Shown here piece after piece: positions 55,464-62,691 of a stretch of 64,000 nucleotides of DNA. The DNA is taken from contig JBAOHV010000002.1 of the NCBI GenBank assembly GCA_037045265.1, forward strand, positions 62,001 through 126,000. Direction: 5' to 3'. The notes beneath the pieces are model-generated. The model was not told where the DNA came from and did not search any database. It saw only the letters and a program-made list of their open reading frames with translations. Within the stretch, counting starts at the first letter, position 1. Each line of letters begins with the position of its first letter. The position numbers were made by a program, and so were the translations under genes. This DNA comes from JBAOHV01 sp037045265. GTDB lineage: Bacteria > Actinomycetota > Acidimicrobiia > Acidimicrobiales > Microtrichaceae.

Positions 55464-56105
55464 TCAGCGGCGCCGCAGTTCGCGCACGACCTTCGCTGGG
55501 GAGCCGACCGCGACGCAGTCGTCGGGCAGGTCGTGGGCGACCACCGAGTTCGCACCGACAGCCACGTTGCGGCCGATCGTCACGCCCGGGAGGACGACGA
55601 CACCAGTGCCGAGCCACGCCCCGGAGCCGATCGTCACGGGTCGTGCGGGCTGCATGGACTGGCCGATCGGGTGATCGGGATCGTCCATCTCGTGGGAGGC
55701 ATCGGTGACGTAGACGTCCGGGCCGAACCAGACGTCGTCGCCGATCTCGATGCGGCGGTGCGCGATCACACTCAGGCCCCGAGCCGCCCAGACACGCGAA
55801 CCGATCGAGATCATCGGTCCGTCGGTGGGGGTCCACTCCCATTCGGGCGACGCTGCCAGCGTGATCCCGGGTGACAGGAGCGTGTCGTCGCCGACGGAGA
55901 TGGCGGTCTCTCCCATGAGCAGCGTGTACGGCTGCTGGAGCATCGACCGCTGTCCGAACGAACCGAAGCCGAGCCGCCTGGCGTCGTCCGGTCCGACGTA
56001 GGCCCAGTGCAGCGCTGTGCGCCCGATACCCACCGCGACCGTCGCTGCCCGGTGGCCGATCCGGTGGCCGATCTGGTAGAGGGCCCCGCGAACGTTCAGA
56101 GCCAT
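55464..56105 (-). CDS. left-handed beta-helix acyltransferase, 213 aa
   Basis: Hexapeptide-repeat acetyl- or acyltransferase. The turns are easy to follow in ISIGSRVWAARGLSVIAHRR, IEIGDDVWFGPDVYV, TIGSGAWLGTGVVVLPGV and TIGRNVAVGANSVVAHD, with the usual His in TDASHEMDDP as likely base. A short amphipathic N-terminal helix precedes the coil. It overlaps the corA stop by 10 bp and is probably expressed with it. The acceptor may be a sugar or an antibiotic-like amine; nothing here decides. Confidence 0.8.
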   Translation of the reverse strand: MALNVRGALYQIGHRIGHRAATVAVGIGRTALHWAYVGPDDARRLGFGSFGQRSMLQQPYTLLMGETAISVGDDTLLSPGITLAASPEWEWTPTDGPMISIGSRVWAARGLSVIAHRRIEIGDDVWFGPDVYVTDASHEMDDPDHPIGQSMQPARPVTIGSGAWLGTGVVVLPGVTIGRNVAVGANSVVAHDLPDDCVAVGSPAKVVRELRRR

Positions 56106-57085
56106 CCGGACCGCTTGAAGACCCGGTGCAGAGCGACGCACGCGGCGACGATCACGGCCAGCACGACGTAGTAGCCGTAGCGGGTGCCGAGCTCGGGCAT
56201 CTCCTCGAAGTTCATGCCGTAGATGCCGGCGATCATCGTCGGCACCGCCAGGATCGCGACCCACGCCGAGATCTTGCGCATGTCCTCGTTCTGGCGGACC
56301 GAGACCTGGGTCAGGTTCGCCTCGAGCGCGCCGTTCAGGAGCTCCCGGTCCGTGAGCACCTGGTCGATCACATGGCGCACCTCGTCGTTGCTGTCCGCGA
56401 AGTAGCGGCGTAGCTCGTCGTCGAGAACCGGATGGTCGAGGATCGTCAGCTTCGACAGCGCCGGTTCCAGCGGGACCGCGGCGCGACCGAACTCCAGCAC
56501 CTCACGCTTGAGCTCGTAGATGCGCTGGGTCGGGCTCTCGCGGGTGGTAGAGAACACCGCTTCCTCGACCTCGTCTATGTCGTCGGAGATGCCGGTCAGC
56601 ACGGGGCCGTAGGCCTCGACGACCTCGTCGACGATCGCGTGCAGGACTGCACCCGGGCCGAGCTTGAGCCACTCCGGATCCGCCTCCATGCGCGCCCGCA
56701 GGTCGGTCAAGGGAACGGCGTCACCATGACGTACCACGAGCAGGTGACGCGGCGAGGCCATGACCGTGATCTGGCCGAACTCGACCTGTTCGACATCCTC
56801 GAGGTACCGGGCCGGGCGCAGCACCACGGTGAGGGTGTCGCCGAAGACGTCGACCTTGGGGCGTTCGTGGCTGAGCTGCGCGTCCTCGGTGGCGAGCGGG
56901 TGGATGCCGAATGCACGGGACGCGTCGTTGAGCTCGCGCGGCTCGGGGTCGAGGAGCCCGACCCAGATGAAGTCAGACTCGACGCCGCATGCCTCGACCA
57001 GTTCGGCGAAGTCCTGGTTCCCGCTGCCGTCGGGATCGTGGTCGATCCGCCTTCCGTCGCGATAGGCGCCGTGTCCGATGATCAC
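56096..57085 (-). CDS. corA: CorA family magnesium/cobalt transporter, 329 aa
   Basis: Pentameric cation channel of the cytoplasmic membrane. A long cytoplasmic N-terminal domain with the acidic and helical pattern of the family (HPLATEDAQLSHERPKVDVF, SVRQNEDMRKISAWVAIL) leads into two C-terminal helices with the selectivity motif GIYGMNF between them and a basic end (RVFKRSGWL). The second helix follows YYVVLAVIVAACVAL. The ATG start is used. No Mg-sensing leader RNA was seen upstream. It is followed by the acyltransferase gene with a 10-bp overlap. Confidence 0.92.
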   Translation of the reverse strand: MIIGHGAYRDGRRIDHDPDGSGNQDFAELVEACGVESDFIWVGLLDPEPRELNDASRAFGIHPLATEDAQLSHERPKVDVFGDTLTVVLRPARYLEDVEQVEFGQITVMASPRHLLVVRHGDAVPLTDLRARMEADPEWLKLGPGAVLHAIVDEVVEAYGPVLTGISDDIDEVEEAVFSTTRESPTQRIYELKREVLEFGRAAVPLEPALSKLTILDHPVLDDELRRYFADSNDEVRHVIDQVLTDRELLNGALEANLTQVSVRQNEDMRKISAWVAILAVPTMIAGIYGMNFEEMPELGTRYGYYVVLAVIVAACVALHRVFKRSGWL

Positions 57086-57103
57086 GTGTCGAGTCTGGCA
57101 CCG

Positions 57104-58129
57104 TCAGGCCGGGCTCGACTGGCCCAGCAGGTCGTCGAGTGAGTCGCGCAGCGTGCCGACCGTGCGACTGCGGACCTGGGCACGGGTGACGTAGCGGTGG
57201 GCGGTGTGCTCCCAGGTGAAGCCGATCCCGCCGTGGTTCTGCACGTTGATCTGGGCGTTGTCGACGGCGTTGCGCGCGGCTACCGAGCGTGCGGCAGCGG
57301 CGTGGAACCCGGCGTCGGGCAGGCCGTCGCGCACGGCGAGCGCTGAGTAGCGGACCAGGCTGGTGGCGGCTTCAGCGCGTACCGCCATGTCGGCGCACCG
57401 GTGCTTGTAGGCCTGGAAAGCACCTACCGGCTGGCCGAACTGCTCGCGGTCCTTGCCGTACTGGGTGGACTGCTCAGCGGTAGCCGTCGCGATCCCAGCC
57501 AGTTCGGCCGCAACGAGCACGGTGGCCCTGAGTCGCAGCGCGGCGGCGTCGTCGATGTGGGCGAGCGCGGTCACGCCCGACACGGTGCCTATTGCGGTGG
57601 GCACCAGAAGGTCGAGCGAGGCCATCGGCTCGGCGACCAGGTCCGACGCGGACACGATCGAGGCGGCGTCACCGACGAGCACGAGCACCAGGTCCGCGCC
57701 GCCGTGGTCGGTCACCCGGAAGGTGCCCGACACGGTCGCCCCGGCGGTGGCGGTGGCGTCACCGTGCGGTTCGGCGAGCGCCACCCTCGACGTGCCGGCC
57801 AGGATGGTGTCGCGCAGCTCCTCGGCGCCGGCGAGCGCGGCAAGGCGCGCGGACAGCACGGTTGCAAGGAAGGGTCCGGGTGTGGCGTGCGCGCCGAGCT
57901 CGGCGAAGAGAAGCGCCTCCTCGGCGAGGGAGTAGCCGACACCGCCGAGCGCCTCGGCCAAGCCGAGCCCGAACCAGCCGAGCTCGGCGCAGCGCTGCCA
58001 GGTCGCGTCGTCGATCACTTGCGCAGCACCGTCGCTGGCGGCCAGCGTGTGCAGGTCGAACTCTCGCTCGAGCTGGGTGCGGACGGTCGCGATGATCTCG
58101 TCCTGTTCGTCTGTGGGGAGTAGGTCCAT
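57104..58129 (-). CDS. acyl-CoA dehydrogenase, smaller subunit type, 341 aa
   Basis: Flavoprotein of the acyl-CoA dehydrogenase fold. It has QRCAELGWFGLGLAEALGGV in the N-terminal helical domain, a weakened beta domain, and QYGKDREQFGQPVGAFQAYK plus NHGGIGFTWEHTAHRYVTRA in the C-terminal domain. The short length and the missing FAD/CoA loops of the middle domain match the non-catalytic or partner subunit of actinobacterial heterotetrameric FadE pairs used in steroid or long-chain side-chain oxidation. It follows its partner gene after 11 bp, and GGAGACGACCG precedes the ATG. Confidence 0.87.
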   Translation of the reverse strand: MDLLPTDEQDEIIATVRTQLEREFDLHTLAASDGAAQVIDDATWQRCAELGWFGLGLAEALGGVGYSLAEEALLFAELGAHATPGPFLATVLSARLAALAGAEELRDTILAGTSRVALAEPHGDATATAGATVSGTFRVTDHGGADLVLVLVGDAASIVSASDLVAEPMASLDLLVPTAIGTVSGVTALAHIDDAAALRLRATVLVAAELAGIATATAEQSTQYGKDREQFGQPVGAFQAYKHRCADMAVRAEAATSLVRYSALAVRDGLPDAGFHAAAARSVAARNAVDNAQINVQNHGGIGFTWEHTAHRYVTRAQVRSRTVGTLRDSLDDLLGQSSPA

Positions 58130-58140
58130 CGGTCGTCTCC

Positions 58141-59325
58141 TCAGGCCCGGGGCAGGCCGAGCACGCGCTCGCCCACGATGTTGCGCTGGATGTCGGTCGT
58201 GCCGCCGCCGATCGTGTAGGCGAACGACTGCAGGTAGGGCCCGGTCCACACGCCCTCGCCGTCGACCTGGGTCAGGCGGAGAGCGTCGGGGCCGATGATG
58301 TCGAGCGCCAGCTGGTAGACGCGCTGGTGCAGCTCGCCGTGGAAGAGGCGCACGATCGAGCCCTCGGGGCCGGGCACGCCGGCGCGGGCGGTGCGCGAGA
58401 TGCCGGTGATGGTCATGGCGCGCAGTGCTGCCACCTCGGCTCGTGCGGTGGCCAGGCGCCGTGCGATCTCCTCATCAGCGATCGCGGGACGGCGTCCGTC
58501 GGGGCCGATGCGGGTTCGGGCCTCGTCGATCAGGCGCTCGACGGTGGCGGCCAGCTCGACCTGGTCGGCCATGAAGGCGGTGCCGCGCTCGAAGCTGAGC
58601 GTCGACATGGCGGTGCGCCAGCCGTTGTTGATCCCGCCGACGACGTTCGCCAGGGGGATGCGCACGTCGTCGTAGAAGACCTCGCAGAAGTCGGTGACGT
58701 GGCTCATGGTGCGGATCTCGCGGATCTCGATGCCGGGGGTGCGCATGTCGCAGACGACCCAGGTGATGCCCTTGTGCTTGGGGGCTGACGGGTCGGTGCG
58801 GACGAGCAGCTCCTGGACGTCGGCGACGTGGGCGTAGCTGGTCCAGGTCTTCTGGCCGTTGACCACCAGGTGGTCGCCGTCGATCTCGGCGCGTGTGCTG
58901 AGCCCACCCAGGTCGGAACCGGCCCCCGGCTCGGAGAAACCCTGGCACCAGACGTCCTCGCCGCGCAGGATGCGCGGCAGGTAGGTGCTCTTCTGCTCTT
59001 CGTCGCCGTTGACGATGATCGTCGGGCCGCCGTGCAGGTTGCCGACGAAGGTGCACGAGTTGTTGAGCGTGAACGGCGGGTTCGCCTTGGCGAACTCCTC
59101 GTACCAGATCATCTGCTGGATGTCGGTCAGGCCGCGGCCGCCGTAGTCGGTGGGCCAGTTGATGCCGGCCCAGCCGCCGTCGTACAGGGTGCGCTGCCAC
59201 GCGAGGTCGAACTCGCGCATGGGCTGGCCTTCCGGGGGGCGCTCTTCGGTCGGGAGGTTCTCGCGCAGCCAGGTGCGGGCCTCTTCACGGAACGCCCGCT
59301 CCTCGTCGGTCAGGTCGAGGTTCAT
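58141..59325 (-). CDS. acyl-CoA dehydrogenase, larger subunit type, 394 aa
   Basis: Catalytic-type acyl-CoA dehydrogenase. Motifs: WAGINWPTDYGGRGLTDIQQ, WCQGFSEPGAGSDLGGLSTR (FAD/acyl-CoA binding), GQKTWTSYAHVADVQELLVR, and the C-terminal FAD contact AYTIGGGTTDIQRNIVGERV. Together with the following 341-aa gene it likely forms an alpha2beta2 enzyme that dehydrogenates CoA-linked side chains, as known for mycobacterial FadE pairs. Start ATG 59325. It is divergent from the PIN-PhoH gene. Confidence 0.9.
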   Translation of the reverse strand: MNLDLTDEERAFREEARTWLRENLPTEERPPEGQPMREFDLAWQRTLYDGGWAGINWPTDYGGRGLTDIQQMIWYEEFAKANPPFTLNNSCTFVGNLHGGPTIIVNGDEEQKSTYLPRILRGEDVWCQGFSEPGAGSDLGGLSTRAEIDGDHLVVNGQKTWTSYAHVADVQELLVRTDPSAPKHKGITWVVCDMRTPGIEIREIRTMSHVTDFCEVFYDDVRIPLANVVGGINNGWRTAMSTLSFERGTAFMADQVELAATVERLIDEARTRIGPDGRRPAIADEEIARRLATARAEVAALRAMTITGISRTARAGVPGPEGSIVRLFHGELHQRVYQLALDIIGPDALRLTQVDGEGVWTGPYLQSFAYTIGGGTTDIQRNIVGERVLGLPRA

Positions 59326-59438
59326 GGTCGGCGACGCTAGTCCGCGCCTGACGGGTCGTCAGATGGGTCGTTCACACACTGTTCATCGGTTCTGTCTCGT
59401 CATGCCGCGATCTACACGGGCGGCGCGGGTACGTTCGG

Positions 59439-60731
59439 CTGATCGACACCCGCACCTATGTTCTCGACACATCGGTGCTGCTGGCGGACCCGGCAGCACT
59501 GGGGAAGTTCGAGGAGCACGAAGTGGTGATCCCGCTCGTGGTCCTCATGGAGCTGGAGGCCAAGCGCCTTCACCCGGACCTGGGTTGGTCCGCCCGGGAA
59601 GCGATGCGCTACCTGGAGCGATTGCGTACCGAACACGGGACTCTGACCGAGCCGATCGTCGTCAACGCGGCGGGGGGCACCGCCCGGGTCGAGCTGAACC
59701 ACATCGACACGTCGAGCCTGCCGCCCGCGTTCTCGTCGTCGGAGAACGACCATCGCATCCTCGCCGTCGGTCGCAACCTGGCGGACAAGGGGCTCGACGT
59801 CACGCTGGTCAGCAAGGACCTGCCACTGCGTCTCAAGGCGTCGGTCGCCGGGCTGGGAGCTGAGGAGTACCGAAACGAACTGGCCGAGAGCGACCACGGC
59901 TGGACCGGCCTGGTGGAGCTGGACGTCGAGATCGACGAGATAGACCGGCTGTACTCGGAGCGGGTGCTCGAGCTCCCGGGTGCTGCGGCGGCACCGGTCA
60001 ACGTGGGGCTGGTGCTGCGCTCGCCGCAAGGCTCGGCGCTGGCTCGCAAGTGCTCCGACGGTCGTGCCCGCCTCGTCGAAGGTGAACGTCTCCTGTTCGA
60101 CGTGCGGGGGCGATCCGCCGAGCAGCGTGTGGCGCTCGACCTGCTCAGCGACGACTCGGTCGGCATCGTGTCGCTCGGCGGCCCGGCGGGCACCGGCAAG
60201 TCGGTACTGGCTCTCGCGGCGGGGCTCGAGGCCGTGCTCGAACGGCGCAAGCAGCGCAAGGTGATCGTGTTCCGGCCGCTCTACGCCGTCGGTGGGCAGG
60301 ACCTGGGCTACCTGCCCGGTGACGCCGACGAGAAGATGAACCCGTGGGCCGCCGCGGTGAACGATGCGCTCGAGTCGATCGCCGGTCCCGAGGTGATCGA
60401 AGAGGTCATCGAACGGCGACTGCTCGAGGTGCTGCCCCTGACCCACATCCGAGGCCGGACGCTGACCGACACGTTCGTGATCGTGGACGAGGCCCAGAAC
60501 CTGGAGAAGATGGTGCTGCTCACCGCCCTCACCCGCCTCGGTGAGGGCAGCCGCGTGGTGCTGACCCACGACGTCGCACAGCGTGACAACCTCCACGTGG
60601 GCCGCTACGACGGAGTCGCTTCGGTCGTCTCGACGCTCACCGGCAACGAGCTGTTCGGCCACGTGACGTTGTCGCGGTCCGAGCGCAGCCCGGTCGCCGC
60701 TCTGGTCACGGATCTGTTGGGCAACGCCTGA
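59439..60731 (+). CDS. PIN-PhoH fusion (PhoH2-type RNase/helicase-like ATPase), 430 aa
   Basis: Two domains: an N-terminal PIN RNase (TYVLDTSVLLADPAALGKFE, VVIPLVVLMELEAKR, SENDHRILAVGRNL with the acidic residues) and a C-terminal PhoH ATPase (SLGGPAGTGKSVLALAAGLE, TDTFVIVDEAQNLEKM). PhoH2 proteins unwind and cut RNA, often beside toxin-like PIN genes. The first essential Asp lies in codons before any ATG, GTG or TTG of this frame, so the start is either CTG 59439 or ATG 59402 followed by a one-base indel. Length agrees with the family. Confidence 0.85.
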   Translation: MIDTRTYVLDTSVLLADPAALGKFEEHEVVIPLVVLMELEAKRLHPDLGWSAREAMRYLERLRTEHGTLTEPIVVNAAGGTARVELNHIDTSSLPPAFSSSENDHRILAVGRNLADKGLDVTLVSKDLPLRLKASVAGLGAEEYRNELAESDHGWTGLVELDVEIDEIDRLYSERVLELPGAAAAPVNVGLVLRSPQGSALARKCSDGRARLVEGERLLFDVRGRSAEQRVALDLLSDDSVGIVSLGGPAGTGKSVLALAAGLEAVLERRKQRKVIVFRPLYAVGGQDLGYLPGDADEKMNPWAAAVNDALESIAGPEVIEEVIERRLLEVLPLTHIRGRTLTDTFVIVDEAQNLEKMVLLTALTRLGEGSRVVLTHDVAQRDNLHVGRYDGVASVVSTLTGNELFGHVTLSRSERSPVAALVTDLLGNA

Positions 60732-60754
60732 CTGGTCGGGCTGGACGGGTCCAC

Positions 60755-61339
60755 TCAGGTGGTGGCGGTCACCTTGCAGGTGACCTGATCGACCTCGTCG
60801 CCGGCCAGCCCGTCGAGGCTCCACGGGTCTGCTCCGGGCGCGGTGCCCAGGTCGAGGCTCGTGGTGTCGCGGTCGATGACCTGACGCGTGTCGATGTCGA
60901 TGAACTCGACGGCTACCTCGGCGCCGGTCCCACTCGCTCCGTCGACGGTGCCCGTGGAGGTGAGGACGCCGTCGGCGGAGATCTCACAGGTGTCGATGTG
61001 CACTTCGAGACGACCGTATCCGGTGAGCATCACGAACGCTCCTGCCGCACCGCCGATGACGAGGGTGAGAAGGACGATGACAGCGACGACGATCCACGCT
61101 CGGGATCGGCGGGGGGCGCCCGCGGTGTCCTGCGGCGCGGGCGGCGGAAAGCCCGGGACCTGCGGGGGCGGCACGGTCCAGCCTCCGACGGGTGGGACCG
61201 GTGCGGTCGGTGGCCCCGACGGCGGCTGGTAGGGCGGTGGGGCGACCGGCATGGACGGGACCGTCGGCGCGTCTCTGCCTGGTGCGGTGCGATGGCCTGG
61301 TGCGGTGGGATGGCCTGGTGCGGTGGGATGGTCTGACAA
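60755..61339 (-). CDS. proline-rich single-pass membrane protein, 194 aa
   Basis: A Pro/Gly-rich cytoplasmic tail (PPYQPPSGPPTAPVPP), one transmembrane helix (AWIVVAVIVLLTLVIGGAAG) and an outside beta-rich domain (LEVHIDTCEISADGVLTSTG, VEFIDIDTRQVIDRDTTSLD) with two cysteines. The layout resembles actinobacterial proteins with a small FxLYD-like or MPN-like outside domain; no function is known. The first codons are an 18-bp tandem repeat (TAPGH-type). The start ATG at 61339 lies 43 bp from the stop of the next upstream gene. Confidence 0.6.
   Translation of the reverse strand: MSDHPTAPGHPTAPGHRTAPGRDAPTVPSMPVAPPPYQPPSGPPTAPVPPVGGWTVPPPQVPGFPPPAPQDTAGAPRRSRAWIVVAVIVLLTLVIGGAAGAFVMLTGYGRLEVHIDTCEISADGVLTSTGTVDGASGTGAEVAVEFIDIDTRQVIDRDTTSLDLGTAPGADPWSLDGLAGDEVDQVTCKVTATT
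61281..61334 (-). repeat. 18-bp unit repeated three times in the N-terminus of the Pro-rich gene
   Basis: Three copies of an 18-bp unit (61281-61298, 61299-61316, 61317-61334) encode TAPGH(R/P)-type hexapeptides. Copies differ at one or two bases. Likely slippage within a disordered tail. Confidence 0.8.
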
Positions 61340-61382
61340 CGGTCACCTCCGGGTGCAGCGATGATCGTACCGACGCGACGTG

Positions 61383-62639
61383 TCAGGCGATGCCGAGCGC
61401 CACGACGGTGACGATGAGCGCTACGACGCCGACGAAGTCGACGGACGCTGTCACGACAGGGATGCCGTAGGTGTCGGGGTCGACGTCGATGCGCCAGGCG
61501 CTGATCGTGCCGTAGTAGGCGAGCGCGATCACGAACAGCACGGCTGCCAGTCCTCCGATCAGCGAAGCCGCGACCATCTGCACGAGACCCGGGCTGGCCG
61601 ATCCGAGCGCCCGTGCGACCAGGTCGGCGCCCACCCCGTTGAAGAGGAAGACGGGGAACCCGATCAAGAGGACCAGCAGTGCGTCGCGGCGCGCCTCGCG
61701 ACCGGGCTGCATCTCGGGTTCCACCAGACCGAGGTGCAGATTCGTCGCGACACGGCTGGAGAGGATCCCACCAAGGGCGCCCGCGCTCGACACGAACGCC
61801 GGCTGGAGGATCAGCAGCGCGGGCAGCGCGGCGAACATCGCCAGGCGCTTCTCGACGGCGATGCCCGCGAGCGTCGAGAGCAGCAGCGCCACGGTCAGCA
61901 CCGGCAGCGACTCCCGCACGATCTGGCGGAACTGGACCAGACGTGAGCGCACGGTGGCCAGCAGCGTGGCCACGGTGAGCGCGATCGTCAGCCAGGCGAG
62001 GGTCGCGGTGACGTTCCCGTCGCCGATCAGCTTCGACGCCAGGAAGAGAGCGGGGATGGTGACCACGTCGCCGAGCGTCGAGACGGTGGGTGCCACCAGG
62101 TTGTCGAGGTCCCACTCGCGTCGCACTGCGCCGATCGACAACATGATCGTCGCCGCGAGCACCACCAGGCTGGCGAAGAGCCCGCCCAGGATCGACACCA
62201 GTGCCAGCTGCAGGACCGGGATCGTGTCGTCCACACCGAAGCCGAGCGACACGACCTTGGCGAACCCGGCCAACAGGAACGACAACAGGATCGTCAGCGA
62301 CAGCGACGCCAGTGCGTTCTGGGTCAGAACCGACTCGCGCCTGGCCGACACCCGGAACGTGCCGGTGTGGATCGCGGTCGAGACTCGGTTGCCCAGAGCG
62401 CCGAAGATGTTGCCCCGGAGGCCGATCGCGGCGGGCACCATGACCAGTAGGCCCGGCAGATCCTCGAACGTCGCGATGATCGAGCCGAGCAGCGCGCCGG
62501 CGAGCAGGCTGGTCGACGAGTTGAAGACGAGCGCGACGAGGCTCTGGCGCGCGGCCTCGCCGGTCGGCCCGAGCAGGTCGACCAGGCGGCGGCCCAGTTG
62601 CATGGGCCGCGGACGCTGGAGGCTGGGGCGTCGGGCCAT
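61383..62639 (-). CDS. SLC41/MgtE-like divalent cation transporter with two membrane halves, 418 aa
   Basis: Two copies of the MgtE membrane domain without the usual N-terminal CBS and MgtE_N domains. The first half has PAAIGLRGNIFGALGNRVST and GDVVTIPALFLASKLI; the second has FVSSAGALGGILSSRVATNL and DPDTYGIPVVTASVDFVGV. This is the arrangement of eukaryotic SLC41 carriers and of some bacterial MgtE relatives. It probably moves Mg2+ or another divalent ion. It may complement corA 5 kb away. No regulatory domain is present, so gating differs from MgtE. Confidence 0.78.
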   Translation of the reverse strand: MARRPSLQRPRPMQLGRRLVDLLGPTGEAARQSLVALVFNSSTSLLAGALLGSIIATFEDLPGLLVMVPAAIGLRGNIFGALGNRVSTAIHTGTFRVSARRESVLTQNALASLSLTILLSFLLAGFAKVVSLGFGVDDTIPVLQLALVSILGGLFASLVVLAATIMLSIGAVRREWDLDNLVAPTVSTLGDVVTIPALFLASKLIGDGNVTATLAWLTIALTVATLLATVRSRLVQFRQIVRESLPVLTVALLLSTLAGIAVEKRLAMFAALPALLILQPAFVSSAGALGGILSSRVATNLHLGLVEPEMQPGREARRDALLVLLIGFPVFLFNGVGADLVARALGSASPGLVQMVAASLIGGLAAVLFVIALAYYGTISAWRIDVDPDTYGIPVVTASVDFVGVVALIVTVVALGIA

Positions 62640-62691
62640 CGATCACGTCGCGGGTTCGAGGCAGCCGTGGCCACCGGCGGACCGGCCCACC

